Shown piece by piece: positions 7,936 through 16,889 of a stretch of 64,000 nucleotides of DNA. This DNA is from Shimia sp049116215. Lineage in GTDB: Bacteria; Pseudomonadota; Alphaproteobacteria; Rhodobacterales; Rhodobacteraceae. Location of the stretch: the NCBI RefSeq assembly GCF_049116215.1, contig NZ_JAGDZB010000006.1, forward strand, positions 372,001-436,000, written 5' to 3'. Both the position numbers and the translations under genes were made by a program. How positions within the stretch are numbered: position 1 is the first letter of the stretch; each line of letters begins with the position of its first letter. The notes under the pieces are model-generated. The model searched no databases and was not told the origin of the DNA. It saw only the letters and a list, made by a program, of their open reading frames with translations.

Positions 7936-8235
7936 ATGAAATGTCCAGTGGATGGCGAAACCCTGGTGATTGCAGACCGCAACGGGGTGGAGATTGATTA
8001 TTGCCCGACGTGTCGTGGCGTTTGGTTGGATCGTGGCGAGCTGGATAAGATCATTGAGCGGGCAAGTGCCTATGCCGCGCCACCGCCCCCGCCGCCATCC
8101 GAGAATGTGCAGCCTGCGCCGCAGCGGGGCTATGACGGGCGTGGTTATGACGAAGGTCATGTGCGCCGCTACGAGGACAAGCCGCGTAAGAAGAAAAAGA
8201 TGAGCAGCTTCCTCGACGATATTTTTGATTTCTAA
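7936..8235 (+). CDS. TFIIB-type zinc-ribbon (zf-TFIIB) protein
   Basis: This 99-residue protein opens with the zinc-ribbon CPVDGETL ... YCPTCRGVWLDRGELDKI (one CPxD-type half site and a CPxCxGxWLDxGEL half site), a pattern found in many small bacterial proteins of unknown role. A proline run (PPPPPP) and an arginine/lysine-rich linker precede the C-terminal SSFLDDIFDF. The ATG at 7936 follows AGAGGAGAGTGCTTG; the TTG just before it is less likely. Confidence 0.85.
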   Translation: MKCPVDGETLVIADRNGVEIDYCPTCRGVWLDRGELDKIIERASAYAAPPPPPPSENVQPAPQRGYDGRGYDEGHVRRYEDKPRKKKKMSSFLDDIFDF

Positions 8236-8257
8236 GATCTCTTAGAGCGCAGCTCTG

Positions 8258-8644
8258 TCATCCGGTTGGTGGATGCAGGGCTGTGCAGTGTCGCGCCTGC
8301 ACACGGACGCGGTCTTCGGCGGCGGGCAGGTCGCGTCGCAGGGCTTTCAGACGTTGGCGCTGTTGCGCCACGTCCACCTCGACCGGGGTTTCTACGGTGC
8401 GGTATCGGGTTTCCGGACAGCTGTAGGGGCGGTCTTTCTTGTCATAACAGGTGTCATAGTAGGTGTAGCTGTCTGAGCTGCGGTGAATGGCGTAGCCTCG
8501 GGTGATATTGCCTTCGGCGGTGGTGATGGCGCGGCGCAGGGTGGCGACTTCGGATTGCGCGGTGGAAATGCAGCGTTCCAGTGGGGTGGCGCAGGCGGCA
8601 AGAAGGGTGAGGCCAAACAGGGCAGCGGGATAGGCAAAATGCAT
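8258..8644 (-). CDS. Putative lipoprotein
   Basis: This 128-residue protein has a lipoprotein signal peptide with lipobox LAAC (Cys at about residue 18). The mature part has a coiled helical stretch (TAQSEVATLRRAITTAEGNI), a tyrosine-rich segment with two cysteines (SYTYYDTCYDKKDRPYSC) and a second basic helix. No named family is recognised. The ATG start at 8644 is preceded by GGAGCCCCTC; the upstream alternative disrupts the signal peptide. Confidence 0.7.
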   Translation of the reverse strand: MHFAYPAALFGLTLLAACATPLERCISTAQSEVATLRRAITTAEGNITRGYAIHRSSDSYTYYDTCYDKKDRPYSCPETRYRTVETPVEVDVAQQRQRLKALRRDLPAAEDRVRVQARHCTALHPPTG

Positions 8645-8750
8645 GAGGGGCTCCTTTGGTGGGAGCAACCTGCGGCCGGTGGCTCGCGTCAGGCAAAATC
8701 AGCAATCTGTTATCAGATATCCGCCACGCATTGAGAGGTTCGTGTTCAGT

Positions 8751-8774
8751 TTTGCTAAAATGATTTTTAGTATA
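8751..8774. promoter_or_regulatory. Candidate operator upstream of the XRE-cupin gene
   Basis: TTTGCTAAAA at 8751-8760, four spacer bases, then TTTTAGTATA at 8765-8774. The second arm matches the reverse complement of the first at 8 of 10 bases. The same element in perfect form stands before the peptide transporter operon, so autoregulation by the adjacent XRE protein is likely. Confidence 0.6.
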
Positions 8775-8837
8775 CATATCTTTTTTCACTGATATGGTGT
8801 GGCCGCAGTTTTCCCAGAATATTCAATGGAGATCGTG

Positions 8838-9437
8838 ATGGCGGCGTCCCCGACAACAAAAAAGAAAAAACAAAAGGGGCAACCAGAGAAGCTGGGCCAG
8901 GCAATCCGGTTGCGGCGCAAGGCGTTGGGCAAGACTCTGAATGCAGTTGCGGAGGAGGCGGATTTGACCACTGGGTTCATTTCGCAAGTGGAGCGCGGGA
9001 TCAGCTCTCCGTCTCTGTCTTCGCTGATGTCAATTGCAGCGGCGTTGCAGACCAGCGTGGAGCAATTGTTGAGCGTGCCGGAGACCTATTCCGAGTTTAT
9101 CCAGAAAGACCGCCGGCAATCCTACGCGCTTGGCACAGCGGGGCGTTTTTATGAGAAGTTGGGGCCTGGCTTCCCTGGCGCGCTGATGCATTCGCAGATC
9201 ATTCACCGTCCACCGGGGCATGAATCCGAGAAAATGTGCCACGATGGAGAGGTGTTTTGTTACCTGCTGTCAGGTGAGGTTGAGTATCATCTGGAGGGCG
9301 CAGTGTTTGTCATGGGGCCGGGGGATGTGATTCACCACAACACCGCAAAGCCGCATTTTTCGCGTGTCGTGAGTGATGTGGAATCCGTGGAGTTGTGGGT
9401 CAGCACCACGCCAATGAGCACAGCGGCAGAAAATTAA
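8838..9437 (+). CDS. XRE-family regulator with C-terminal cupin domain
   Basis: The protein has about 199 residues. After a short lysine-rich start it has a lambda-repressor-like helix-turn-helix (LGQAIRLRRKALGKTLNAVA ... TGFISQVERGISSPSLSSL) and then a cupin sensor domain from about residue 105 (GHESEKMCHDGEVFCYLLSGEVEY and VMGPGDVIHHN). This architecture is common in regulators of amine, amino acid or peptide metabolism. The start at 8838 is chosen because TGGAG sits six bases ahead; ATG 8826 is possible. It lies directly upstream of, and parallel to, the peptide ABC operon and shares a palindromic operator with it, so it probably controls that operon. Confidence 0.9.
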   Translation: MAASPTTKKKKQKGQPEKLGQAIRLRRKALGKTLNAVAEEADLTTGFISQVERGISSPSLSSLMSIAAALQTSVEQLLSVPETYSEFIQKDRRQSYALGTAGRFYEKLGPGFPGALMHSQIIHRPPGHESEKMCHDGEVFCYLLSGEVEYHLEGAVFVMGPGDVIHHNTAKPHFSRVVSDVESVELWVSTTPMSTAAEN

Positions 9438-9528
9438 GTTTGCGGATGTTCGAAAGAAGGGTAGTGTTTTCAGTATATTGTATCCAATTTTGGGATATGC
9501 GCTAAAATCTGTCCTTCAAAAATTTAGC

Positions 9529-9552
9529 TTTGCTAAAAAAAGTTTTAGCAAA
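9529..9552. promoter_or_regulatory. Palindromic operator before the peptide transporter operon
   Basis: TTTGCTAAAA at 9529-9538 and its exact reverse complement TTTTAGCAAA at 9543-9552 are separated by four bases. Further half-sites (GCTAAAAT at 9501-9508 and ATTTAGC at 9522-9528) lie just upstream. Same arms and spacing as the site before the XRE-cupin gene. Confidence 0.7.
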
Positions 9553-9613
9553 ATGTCAAAAACTGCCTATTCTCCCGGTCACCGAAGAGATTCGACCAGG
9601 GAGGAAAATAGAC

Positions 9614-11197
9614 ATGACACGCACCCTTATGGCGGCGGCTTTGGCGGCAACGACCGCACTTGTAACGCCGGTGGCGGCGCAGGAACGCGGCGGCACAATG
9701 AACTTTGCCCGCTACGACGGCTCGCGCCTGATTGATCCGATTTACGCGGACCGCAACCCGGACATCTGGATGGTGGGCAGCTTGTTTGACACGCTGCTGC
9801 GTTCGTCTGATGACGGAAAGTCGATTGTGGGCGGATTGGCCGAGAGCTTTGAAGTCTCAGAGGACGGCAAGACCGTCACGCTGATGCTGCGGTCGGGCCT
9901 GAAGTTTGCCGATGGGTCGGCGCTGGAGGCGGACGACGTTCTGTTCTCACTGGACCGTGCACGCAATGGTGACTTGGGGCCGTGGTCCGGCATGTTGGGC
10001 AGCGTGTCTGACGTGACTGCGGAGGGCAACACCATCACCGTGAGCCTGAGCCAGCCGGATCCAACCATCCTGTCGATGCTGGCAACGTTCAACACCGCGA
10101 TTGTGAACAAAGACGTGTTTGAGGCGGCAGAGGGCGCAACGGATCAAGAGAAATCCGCCGCCATCTTTGCCACCGCTAGCGCCGGTGTGGGTTCCGGCGC
10201 CTTCTACATGTGTGGATTTGAGCAGGGGGCCGCGATGGACTTCTGCGCCAACGAGCACCACTGGGAAATGGGCGCTGATGGCAAGCCGTTGCCGTATCTG
10301 GACAAGGTGCATTTCGAGATCATCCCGGATGATGCGACCCGTATTCTGAAGCTGCAGGCTGGTGAGGTCGATGCGGTGGAGTTTGTGCCGTTCAGCCGTG
10401 TGGCCGAACTGGACGCTGATCCGGCGATCAACATGAACCTCTACCCGTCGACGCGGATCATCTATTCGCCGATCAACACCCGCGAAACCCGCGCGGATGG
10501 ATCTGCCAATCCGCTCAACGATGTGCGGGTGCGTCAGGCGGTCAACTACGCCACCAACAAAGACGCGTTGATTGGTCTGGTGCTGCAAGGCGCTGGCCAG
10601 CCGATGACCGCGCCGCTGATGTCTTCGTCTACCCGTCTGGCATCCAAGCTGGATCTCTATTCCTACGACATGGACAAAGCCATGGCACTGGTGAAAGAGG
10701 CCGGGATCGAAGCGGGCACCAAGGTGACTCTGACCACGCTGGCCGGCTCATCAGATGACGCGACCATTTTTGCGGCGCTTCAGCAGATGTGGGCGCCGTT
10801 GGGCATTGATCTGGTGGTGGAGCAAGTGGACGGGGCGACCCGTGGCGCGAAAAACCGCTCTGGTGAGTTTGACATCCACACCTATGGCTGGGTGGATGAT
10901 GTGAATGATCCAAGCCAGGTGACTGGTTGGTTGGGCTATTCCCCGATCCGCAGTGCGGTGGGCACCGGCTGGGAAAGCGACAAATTCAACGCGTTGTTTG
11001 AAGCCTCCGGCAAAGAGATGGATCAGGCCGCGCGTGCCCAGCAATATGCGGACATGCAGACGATCTACGCCGACGCTGCGCCATTGCTGTTCATGTACGA
11101 GACGCCCTTTGCAGTGGCGGTGTCCACAGCGGTTGACGGCTACGTGCAAACCCCGCTGGGCGCCAACATTTTCTCGCGCGCAACAGTGAGCAAGTAA
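9614..11197 (+). CDS. Peptide/nickel-type ABC transporter substrate-binding protein
   Basis: This 527-residue protein has a signal peptide (MTRTLMAAALAATTALVTPVAA) and is an SBP family 5 (DppA/OppA-type) periplasmic binding protein: GGLAESFEVSEDGKTVTLML, FADGSALEADDVLFSLDRA and the typical RxAVNYATNKDALI helix are visible. It captures peptides or related solutes for the following permeases. The ATG at 9614 follows GGGAGGAAAATAGAC; in-frame upstream sequence overlaps the operator region. First gene of a five-gene transporter operon followed by an aminopeptidase, which favours short peptides as substrate. Confidence 0.93.
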   Translation: MTRTLMAAALAATTALVTPVAAQERGGTMNFARYDGSRLIDPIYADRNPDIWMVGSLFDTLLRSSDDGKSIVGGLAESFEVSEDGKTVTLMLRSGLKFADGSALEADDVLFSLDRARNGDLGPWSGMLGSVSDVTAEGNTITVSLSQPDPTILSMLATFNTAIVNKDVFEAAEGATDQEKSAAIFATASAGVGSGAFYMCGFEQGAAMDFCANEHHWEMGADGKPLPYLDKVHFEIIPDDATRILKLQAGEVDAVEFVPFSRVAELDADPAINMNLYPSTRIIYSPINTRETRADGSANPLNDVRVRQAVNYATNKDALIGLVLQGAGQPMTAPLMSSSTRLASKLDLYSYDMDKAMALVKEAGIEAGTKVTLTTLAGSSDDATIFAALQQMWAPLGIDLVVEQVDGATRGAKNRSGEFDIHTYGWVDDVNDPSQVTGWLGYSPIRSAVGTGWESDKFNALFEASGKEMDQAARAQQYADMQTIYADAAPLLFMYETPFAVAVSTAVDGYVQTPLGANIFSRATVSK

Positions 11198-11204
11198 GAC
11201 CTCA

Positions 11205-11234
11205 GCGCGTCGCGGGCGAGGGCCTGCGGCGCGT
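11205..11234 (+). other. Intergenic hairpin between binding protein and permease genes
   Basis: A GC-rich imperfect stem of about 12 bp (CGCGTCGCGGGC with GCCTGCGGCGCG, loop GAGG) is followed only by TTCTC. Such hairpins after binding-protein genes often stabilise the upstream mRNA or partly stop transcription, giving more binding protein than permease. Confidence 0.55.
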
Positions 11235-11254
11235 TTCTCAATTGGAAAATACCC

Positions 11255-12196
11255 ATGGCCGGACTGCAATACGTTCTGAAGCGCCTCGCGCTGATGGTCC
11301 CCACATTTGTGCTTGTGATGATCATCATCTTTCTTCTGGTCCGGCTGTTGCCGGGCGACCCAGCCATCGCAATTGCGGGCGACAAAGCCTCGGACGCCGA
11401 TTTGGCAGCCATCCGGGAAAAGCTTGGTTTAAATGACCCGCTGCTGGTGCAGTTCTGGCTGTTTTTCACCAACACTTTGCAGGGCGACCTTGGGCGGTCG
11501 ATCATGATGCGCACCTCTGTGTCCAGTGTGATCATTGAGCGGTTGCCAACCACAGGGTTCCTTGCGCTTTTTGCGGTGTCTTTGTCGCTATTCATTGCCG
11601 GGCCGCTGGCTTTTGTTGCTGCGCTCAACCGTGGCAAATGGCCGGACACGGTGATTCGCACCGTGTTTCAGGTCGGGCTGTCGATGCCGGTGTTTTATAT
11701 CGGGTTGATTTTGCTAACTTTTCTGGCGGCTCAGTTGCGCTGGTTCCCGGTGGGCGGCAGCGGCGATGGCTTCTTTGGCCAGCTCTACTATCTGTTCCTG
11801 CCGTCGATGACCGTGGCGCTCTACACCTCTGCGATCATCATGCGCAATTTGCGGGCCTCGATCATTGAGGTGCTGGATGCGGAATATGTGCAGTTTGCCC
11901 GCGCTAAAGGGCTGCCCAATCGGTTGATCCTGGGGCGGCATGTGCTGCGCAACGCGTTGATTTCCACCATTACGCTGCTGGGCCTGTCGATTGGCAACCT
12001 GATGAGCGGCACGCTGGTGACCGAGACCGTGTTTGCTGTGCCCGGATTGGGGCGGCTGATGCTGGAGGCGATTTTTGCGCGTGACTATCCGCTTATTCAG
12101 GGGCTGACGCTGACCTTTGCCATTCTGGTGTCGATTGTCTTTTTGCTGACCGATCTGTTCCAAAGCCTGCTTGATCCAAGGATGCGTCTAACATGA
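11255..12196 (+). CDS. Peptide ABC transporter permease (DppB type)
   Basis: This 313-residue inner-membrane protein has a first transmembrane helix at about residues 9-30 (LALMVPTFVLVMIIIFLLVR) and about five more. The segment NDPLLVQFWLFFTNTLQGDLGRS is characteristic of DppB/OppB permeases, as is the coupling loop EYVQFARAKGLPNRLILGRHVLRNA split over residues 210-234. It pairs with the next gene's product to form the channel. The start ATG is weakly preceded by a purine run. Confidence 0.93.
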   Translation: MAGLQYVLKRLALMVPTFVLVMIIIFLLVRLLPGDPAIAIAGDKASDADLAAIREKLGLNDPLLVQFWLFFTNTLQGDLGRSIMMRTSVSSVIIERLPTTGFLALFAVSLSLFIAGPLAFVAALNRGKWPDTVIRTVFQVGLSMPVFYIGLILLTFLAAQLRWFPVGGSGDGFFGQLYYLFLPSMTVALYTSAIIMRNLRASIIEVLDAEYVQFARAKGLPNRLILGRHVLRNALISTITLLGLSIGNLMSGTLVTETVFAVPGLGRLMLEAIFARDYPLIQGLTLTFAILVSIVFLLTDLFQSLLDPRMRLT

Positions 12197-13059
12197 GCGA
12201 TGCTGTTGTGACTTCTGCAAAATCCTCCGATGCGCCGCTGTCGCGGGTGCAAGTGGCGCTGCGCAAGCCGGGGTTTCTAATCGGGGCTGTGATCCTCGGG
12301 ATTTCCACCCTGTTGGCGCTGTTTCCAAGCTTCTTTGCGCCTTATGATCCAAACTTCATTGATTATCTGGCGGTGCGGCAACCGCCAAGCTGGGCGCATC
12401 CGTTTGGCACCGATATGTTGGGGCGGGACGCGCTGTCGCGGGTGATCCACGCCTATACGGTGAACATGCAGATGGCGATTTTGGCGACTGTCTTTGCATT
12501 GACCATTGGCGTCACTGTTGGGGCCTTGGTGGGCTATTATCGCGGTGTGGCCGACATGATTTTTGGCCGCGTGGTGGATGCGATCATCACCTTCCCGTTT
12601 CTGGTGCTGGTCATAGCGGTGGTGGCCGTGTTGGGGCCGGGGCTGATCAACATGTATATCGCGATTACGCTGGTGGGCTGGGTCTACTATGCGCGGCTGA
12701 TGCGGGCCGAGGTGATTGCGCAGATGGGCAATGATTACGCCAGTGCCGGGATTGTCATGGGCTATACCGACCGGCGTATCATTTTCCGCCATCTGCTTCC
12801 CAATGCGATCACGCCGGTGATTGTCTATTGGATGACCGATATGGCGCTGGCGATCCTGCTCGGTTCGTCGCTCGGCTATCTTGGATTGGGGGCGCAGCCG
12901 CCGCAGGCAGAGTGGGGCGTGCTGATTGCCGAGGGGCGCAACTTTATCACCACGGCGTGGTGGCTGAGCCTGATGCCGGGGATTGCGATTGTGATCACCG
13001 GACTGGGGTTCTCGTTGATTGGCGACGGTCTGGCGGACCTATTGCGGCCACGCGGGTGA
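12193..13059 (+). CDS. Peptide ABC transporter permease (DppC type)
   Basis: This 288-residue protein has six predicted membrane segments, the DppC N-terminal helix (GFLIGAVILGISTLLALFPS), the FGTDMLGRDALSRV motif typical of the family and the coupling-loop stretch NDYASAGIVMGYTDRRIIFRH. It overlaps the preceding gene by four bases (ATGA), implying translational coupling. Second half of the peptide channel. Confidence 0.93.
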   Translation: MSDAVVTSAKSSDAPLSRVQVALRKPGFLIGAVILGISTLLALFPSFFAPYDPNFIDYLAVRQPPSWAHPFGTDMLGRDALSRVIHAYTVNMQMAILATVFALTIGVTVGALVGYYRGVADMIFGRVVDAIITFPFLVLVIAVVAVLGPGLINMYIAITLVGWVYYARLMRAEVIAQMGNDYASAGIVMGYTDRRIIFRHLLPNAITPVIVYWMTDMALAILLGSSLGYLGLGAQPPQAEWGVLIAEGRNFITTAWWLSLMPGIAIVITGLGFSLIGDGLADLLRPRG

Positions 13060-13070
13060 GGGGAAAGACA

Positions 13071-14060
13071 ATGACAGATCACCCGATTTTGGAAGTAGAG
13101 AACCTCTGCACCACCTTTAGCCGGGGCGGCACCGCCCTCCCTGCGGTGCGCGACGTGAGCTTTGCGCTGGGTAAAGGGCAGGTGCAGGGGCTTGTGGGCG
13201 AAAGTGGTTCCGGCAAAAGCGTGACCTTGCGTTCGATCCTGGGATTGGCGCGGCACTATGGCGAGGTGCGCGGCTCTGTGCGCTGGCAGGGGCAAGAGCT
13301 GACCACGATGTCAGAACGGCAATTGCGCAAGATCCGCGGTCGCGAGATTGCGATGATTTTTCAGGAGCCGATGACCTCGCTCAATCCGCTGCTGACCGTT
13401 GGCACGCAGTTGACGGAGACCTTGAAGGCGCACACCGACTTGGGGCGTCGGGCGCGGCGGGATCGTGCAATTGAGATGCTTGATCATGTGGGCATTCCGG
13501 CGGCGGCCTCGCGGCTTGGCGAGTACCCACACCAATTTTCCGGCGGGATGCGACAACGGGTGATGATTGCGATTGCCTTGGCGGCCAGCCCGAAGCTGTT
13601 GCTGGCAGATGAGCCAACCACCGCACTGGATGTGACCATTCAGGCGCAGATCCTGGATTTGATCCTGAAACTGGCGGATGAAATGTCGATGGGCGTTGTG
13701 CTGGTGACGCATGACCTTGGCGTTGTGGCCCAGACCTGTGACATGGTGTCGGTGATGTATGCTGGACGGGTGGTGGAGCAGGGGGCCGTGCGCCAGGTGC
13801 TGCAAACCCCGCGCCATCCGTATACCGAAGGCTTGATGCGTTCGGTGCCGCAGGATGTGCCGCCGCGCACGCAGCTGTATTCGGTGCCAGGCACGCCGCC
13901 CAGCCTGTTTTCATTGCCTGAGGGCTGTGCCTTTGCGCCGCGCTGTCAGGCAGCAGGACCGGCCTGTCAGACCGCGCGGCCCACGTTGCAGGACATTGCG
14001 CCGGGGCGGCAGACCGCCTGTTTCAACCCACTGCCCGCGACACAGGACAATGCCGCATGA
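13071..14060 (+). CDS. Peptide ABC transporter ATP-binding protein (DppD type)
   Basis: The protein has 329 residues. Walker A is GESGSGKS near residue 43, the signature is FSGGMRQR, Walker B is LLLADEPTTALD, and the C-terminal oligopeptide-transporter motif carries cysteines (CAFAPRCQAAGPAC) found in DppD/OppD and thought to hold an iron-sulfur cluster in some members. The start at 13071 follows GAGGGGAAAGACA; a much longer open frame from 12828 lies inside the permease gene and was rejected. It energises uptake together with the next gene's product. Confidence 0.94.
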   Translation: MTDHPILEVENLCTTFSRGGTALPAVRDVSFALGKGQVQGLVGESGSGKSVTLRSILGLARHYGEVRGSVRWQGQELTTMSERQLRKIRGREIAMIFQEPMTSLNPLLTVGTQLTETLKAHTDLGRRARRDRAIEMLDHVGIPAAASRLGEYPHQFSGGMRQRVMIAIALAASPKLLLADEPTTALDVTIQAQILDLILKLADEMSMGVVLVTHDLGVVAQTCDMVSVMYAGRVVEQGAVRQVLQTPRHPYTEGLMRSVPQDVPPRTQLYSVPGTPPSLFSLPEGCAFAPRCQAAGPACQTARPTLQDIAPGRQTACFNPLPATQDNAA

Positions 14061-15055
14061 CCCAGACTGTGATGAAAATTGACGACCTTCATTTGTCGTT
14101 TCCGGTGTCGCGCAGCCTGCTCGATGTGGTGCAGCGCAAGCCGGGGAAATCGGTCAATGCGCTGAATGGTGTGAGCCTTGAGTTGCAGCAGGGCGAGACG
14201 CTTGGTGTCGTTGGGGAGTCCGGCTGTGGCAAGTCGACTTTGGCGCGCTGCATCGTGCGGCTGTATGAGCCGACCAGCGGGCAGATTCACTTTGATGAGG
14301 AGAACATCTTTGGCGCGGCGGCGCGCAAGGATCGCAGCTATAACCGGCGGGTTCAGATGATGTTTCAGGACCCGTATTCGTCGCTGAACCCACGGATGAC
14401 AACCGGTGATATTCTGGTCGAAGCGCTGCGGGTGCATCAGATGCGGCCGGAGGCGGAGATTGCGCCGCGTGTGGCGGAGTTGTTGGACTTGGTGCGGTTG
14501 CCGCAAGATGCGGCGGAGAAACTGCCGCATGAGTTCTCGGGCGGGCAGCGGCAGCGGATTGCCATTGCGCGGGCCTTGGCGGTGGAGCCGGAAGTACTGA
14601 TCGCGGATGAGCTGGTCTCGGCACTGGATGTGTCGGTGCAGGCGCAGGTGGTGAACCTCTTGCTGGAACTGCAGGAGCGGTTGCAATTGACCATCCTGTT
14701 TGTCGCGCATGATTTGAGGTTGGTGCGGCATGTGTCCAACCGTGTGGCGGTGATCTATCTGGGGCGGATTGTGGAGATTGGCGACAGCGAGACGTTGTTT
14801 TCTTCGCCGTCTCATCCCTATTCGCAGGCCCTGCTGAGCGCGGCGCCGTCGCTGGACCCGGATGACAAAGGCGCGGCGATCCAGTTGGAGGGCGAGTTGC
14901 CGTCGCCCCTAAACGTGCCGTCGGGCTGTCCGTTCCATGTGCGCTGTCGCCATGTGACAGCCCAGTGCCGGACAGTGATCCCGGAATTGCGGGCCTTGGA
15001 AGGGCGGGGCGAAGTGGCCTGTCACCATGCGGAGGAGATCAATCAACATGCCTGA
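14057..15055 (+). CDS. Peptide ABC transporter ATP-binding protein (DppF type)
   Basis: The protein has 332 residues with Walker A GESGCGKS, signature FSGGQRQR and Walker B VLIADELVSALD (the usual DEPVSALD carries Leu in place of Pro here), and the Cys-rich C-terminal motif CPFHVRCRHVTAQC. It overlaps the DppD gene by four bases (ATGA) and its 3' end overlaps the peptidase gene. Forms the ATPase heterodimer with the DppD-type subunit. Confidence 0.94.
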   Translation: MTQTVMKIDDLHLSFPVSRSLLDVVQRKPGKSVNALNGVSLELQQGETLGVVGESGCGKSTLARCIVRLYEPTSGQIHFDEENIFGAAARKDRSYNRRVQMMFQDPYSSLNPRMTTGDILVEALRVHQMRPEAEIAPRVAELLDLVRLPQDAAEKLPHEFSGGQRQRIAIARALAVEPEVLIADELVSALDVSVQAQVVNLLLELQERLQLTILFVAHDLRLVRHVSNRVAVIYLGRIVEIGDSETLFSSPSHPYSQALLSAAPSLDPDDKGAAIQLEGELPSPLNVPSGCPFHVRCRHVTAQCRTVIPELRALEGRGEVACHHAEEINQHA

Positions 15056-16865
15056 TTGTGGGATTGAGAGCGTGCCGCCGCAGGTGTCAGCGTTGCGCGC
15101 GGAGATGCGTGTGCGCGGGTTGGATGCGTTTATCTTGCCGCGTTATGACGCCCACCAGGGTGAGTACGTCGCGCCGCATGATGAGCGGCTGCAATATGTG
15201 ACCGGGTTTTCGGGCTCAGCTGGCATGGCGATTGTGACCATGGATGGGGTCGCGATGTTTGTGGACGGGCGCTACAGCGTGCAGGTGCGGGAAGAGTGCC
15301 TGGGCGCGGTGTTTTCCTTCCACCATCTGTTTGAGAAACCGCCGGAGGATTGGCTGTCGGAGCGGGCTGGAGATTGGTGGTGCGTTGGGTTTGATCCGAT
15401 GCATTTGCCGCCCAGTTGGTACGATCGTTTTGCCGGGGCGATTGCGGAGACCGGCGTGCAGCTGGCGGCGCAGAATGACAATCCGGTGGATTTCATATGG
15501 GATGCGCAGCCGCCGTCGCCGATGGGGCAGGTGAGCGCGATGCCGTTGCAGTTTGCGGGCAAAACAGCCAGCGATAAGGTGTCGGAGCTGACAGCGTTTA
15601 TGGCGCAGGAGCAGGCGCAGTTTCATGTGGAGACGCAGCCGGACAACATTGCCTGGTGCCTGAATGTGCGCGGGGATGATGTGCCGTTTTTGCCAATTCC
15701 ACAGTCCTTTATGCTGGTGGCGGAGAGTGGCACGGTGACCTGGTTTGTTGAGCCAGAAAAGCTTCCTGATGATTTGGTGGCCAGCCTGCCGGAGAGCATT
15801 TGTGTGGTGCCGCCGCACGGATTTTTGCCATTCATTCGCGCTTCGGTGAGAACCGGTCAGAGGGTCTTGGTGGACCCGGAGTTCTCACCTGTCGCGGTGT
15901 GTCTGGCGCTGGAGAAAATGGGCGCCAAAATTGAGCGACGGACCAGTTATCTTACGCATCTCAAAGCGTTGAAGAATGCGGTGGAGCTGGAAGGTATGCG
16001 CGCCTGCCACATTCAAGACGGTGTAGCGGTGACGGAGTTTTCGGCCTGGTTGGCAGAAATGGTGCCTGCGCGTGCGGCCAGTGGTGAACCTGTGCGGGAA
16101 AGCGAGGCAGAGGCGCAAGTGAATGCGTTTCGCCAGGCAAGTGGCAGTTACTTGAGCGAGAGCTTCAACACGATTTCGGCGGCAGGCGGCAATGCCGCGA
16201 TGTGCCACTACGCCACCACAGAGACGCGTGATGCAGCGATTTTGCCGGAGGCGCCGTACCTTCTGGACAGTGGCGGGCAGTATGAGACCGGGACCACTGA
16301 CATCACCCGCAGTTTTGCCTTTGGGCAGCGGCCCGAAGGGTACGATCAAGCCTACACCGCTGTGTTCAAGGCATTTTATGCGCTGGCCACTTTGAAGTTT
16401 CCGCGCGGGACGCAGGGGCATCATATCGATGCGATTTGCCGTCGTCCGTTGTGGGATTTGGGGCTGGATTATGACCACGGTACGGGACATGGGATTGGCC
16501 ATCGGTTGTCAGTACATGAGCATCCGCAGCGGATTGGCAAGCCGGTCAGTGCTGTGGATTTGATGCCGGGCATGGTGATGTCGATTGAGCCGGGGCACTA
16601 TGTGGCGGGGCTGTATGGCATCCGGATCGAGAACCTGTTTGAGATTGTCGAAGAGGACAACGGCTTCTTTGGGTTCCGCAATCTGACCTGGACGCCGATC
16701 ATGACGGAGATGTTGGAGTTTGATGCGCTAACGGTGGCGGAAATTGCTTGGTTGGACGGCTATCACCAAGAGGTGGAGGCGAAACTGGGGCCGTTTTTGA
16801 GTGACCGTGCTTTGGCCTGGTGTCGGGCCAATGCGGTGCGAGGAGAGAGCGCAGCTATAGGTTGA
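15048..16865 (+). CDS. M24-family aminopeptidase P (Xaa-Pro aminopeptidase)
   Basis: This 605-residue enzyme has two creatinase-like N-terminal domains (about 1-300) and an M24 'pita-bread' domain. Metal ligands are visible: D in YLLDSGGQYETGTTD (both Asp), His in GTGHGIGHRLSVHEHP, Glu in SIEPGHY and Glu in GIRIENL. It removes the N-terminal residue before proline. The start at 15048 overlaps the end of the DppF-type gene by eight bases and is preceded by GGAGGAGATC; the alternative at 15027 lies in that ribosome-binding region. Cotranscription with the peptide importer argues for intracellular use of imported proline-containing peptides. Confidence 0.93.
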   Translation: MPDCGIESVPPQVSALRAEMRVRGLDAFILPRYDAHQGEYVAPHDERLQYVTGFSGSAGMAIVTMDGVAMFVDGRYSVQVREECLGAVFSFHHLFEKPPEDWLSERAGDWWCVGFDPMHLPPSWYDRFAGAIAETGVQLAAQNDNPVDFIWDAQPPSPMGQVSAMPLQFAGKTASDKVSELTAFMAQEQAQFHVETQPDNIAWCLNVRGDDVPFLPIPQSFMLVAESGTVTWFVEPEKLPDDLVASLPESICVVPPHGFLPFIRASVRTGQRVLVDPEFSPVAVCLALEKMGAKIERRTSYLTHLKALKNAVELEGMRACHIQDGVAVTEFSAWLAEMVPARAASGEPVRESEAEAQVNAFRQASGSYLSESFNTISAAGGNAAMCHYATTETRDAAILPEAPYLLDSGGQYETGTTDITRSFAFGQRPEGYDQAYTAVFKAFYALATLKFPRGTQGHHIDAICRRPLWDLGLDYDHGTGHGIGHRLSVHEHPQRIGKPVSAVDLMPGMVMSIEPGHYVAGLYGIRIENLFEIVEEDNGFFGFRNLTWTPIMTEMLEFDALTVAEIAWLDGYHQEVEAKLGPFLSDRALAWCRANAVRGESAAIG

Positions 16866-16889
16866 GCATCGCATGAGCGTGCTGGTTGG

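Noticed and set aside
12828..13070. A longer N-terminus for the DppD-type ATPase
   Set aside because: It lies inside the DppC-type permease gene in another frame; the ATG at 13071 with a good ribosome-binding site gives the normal family length.
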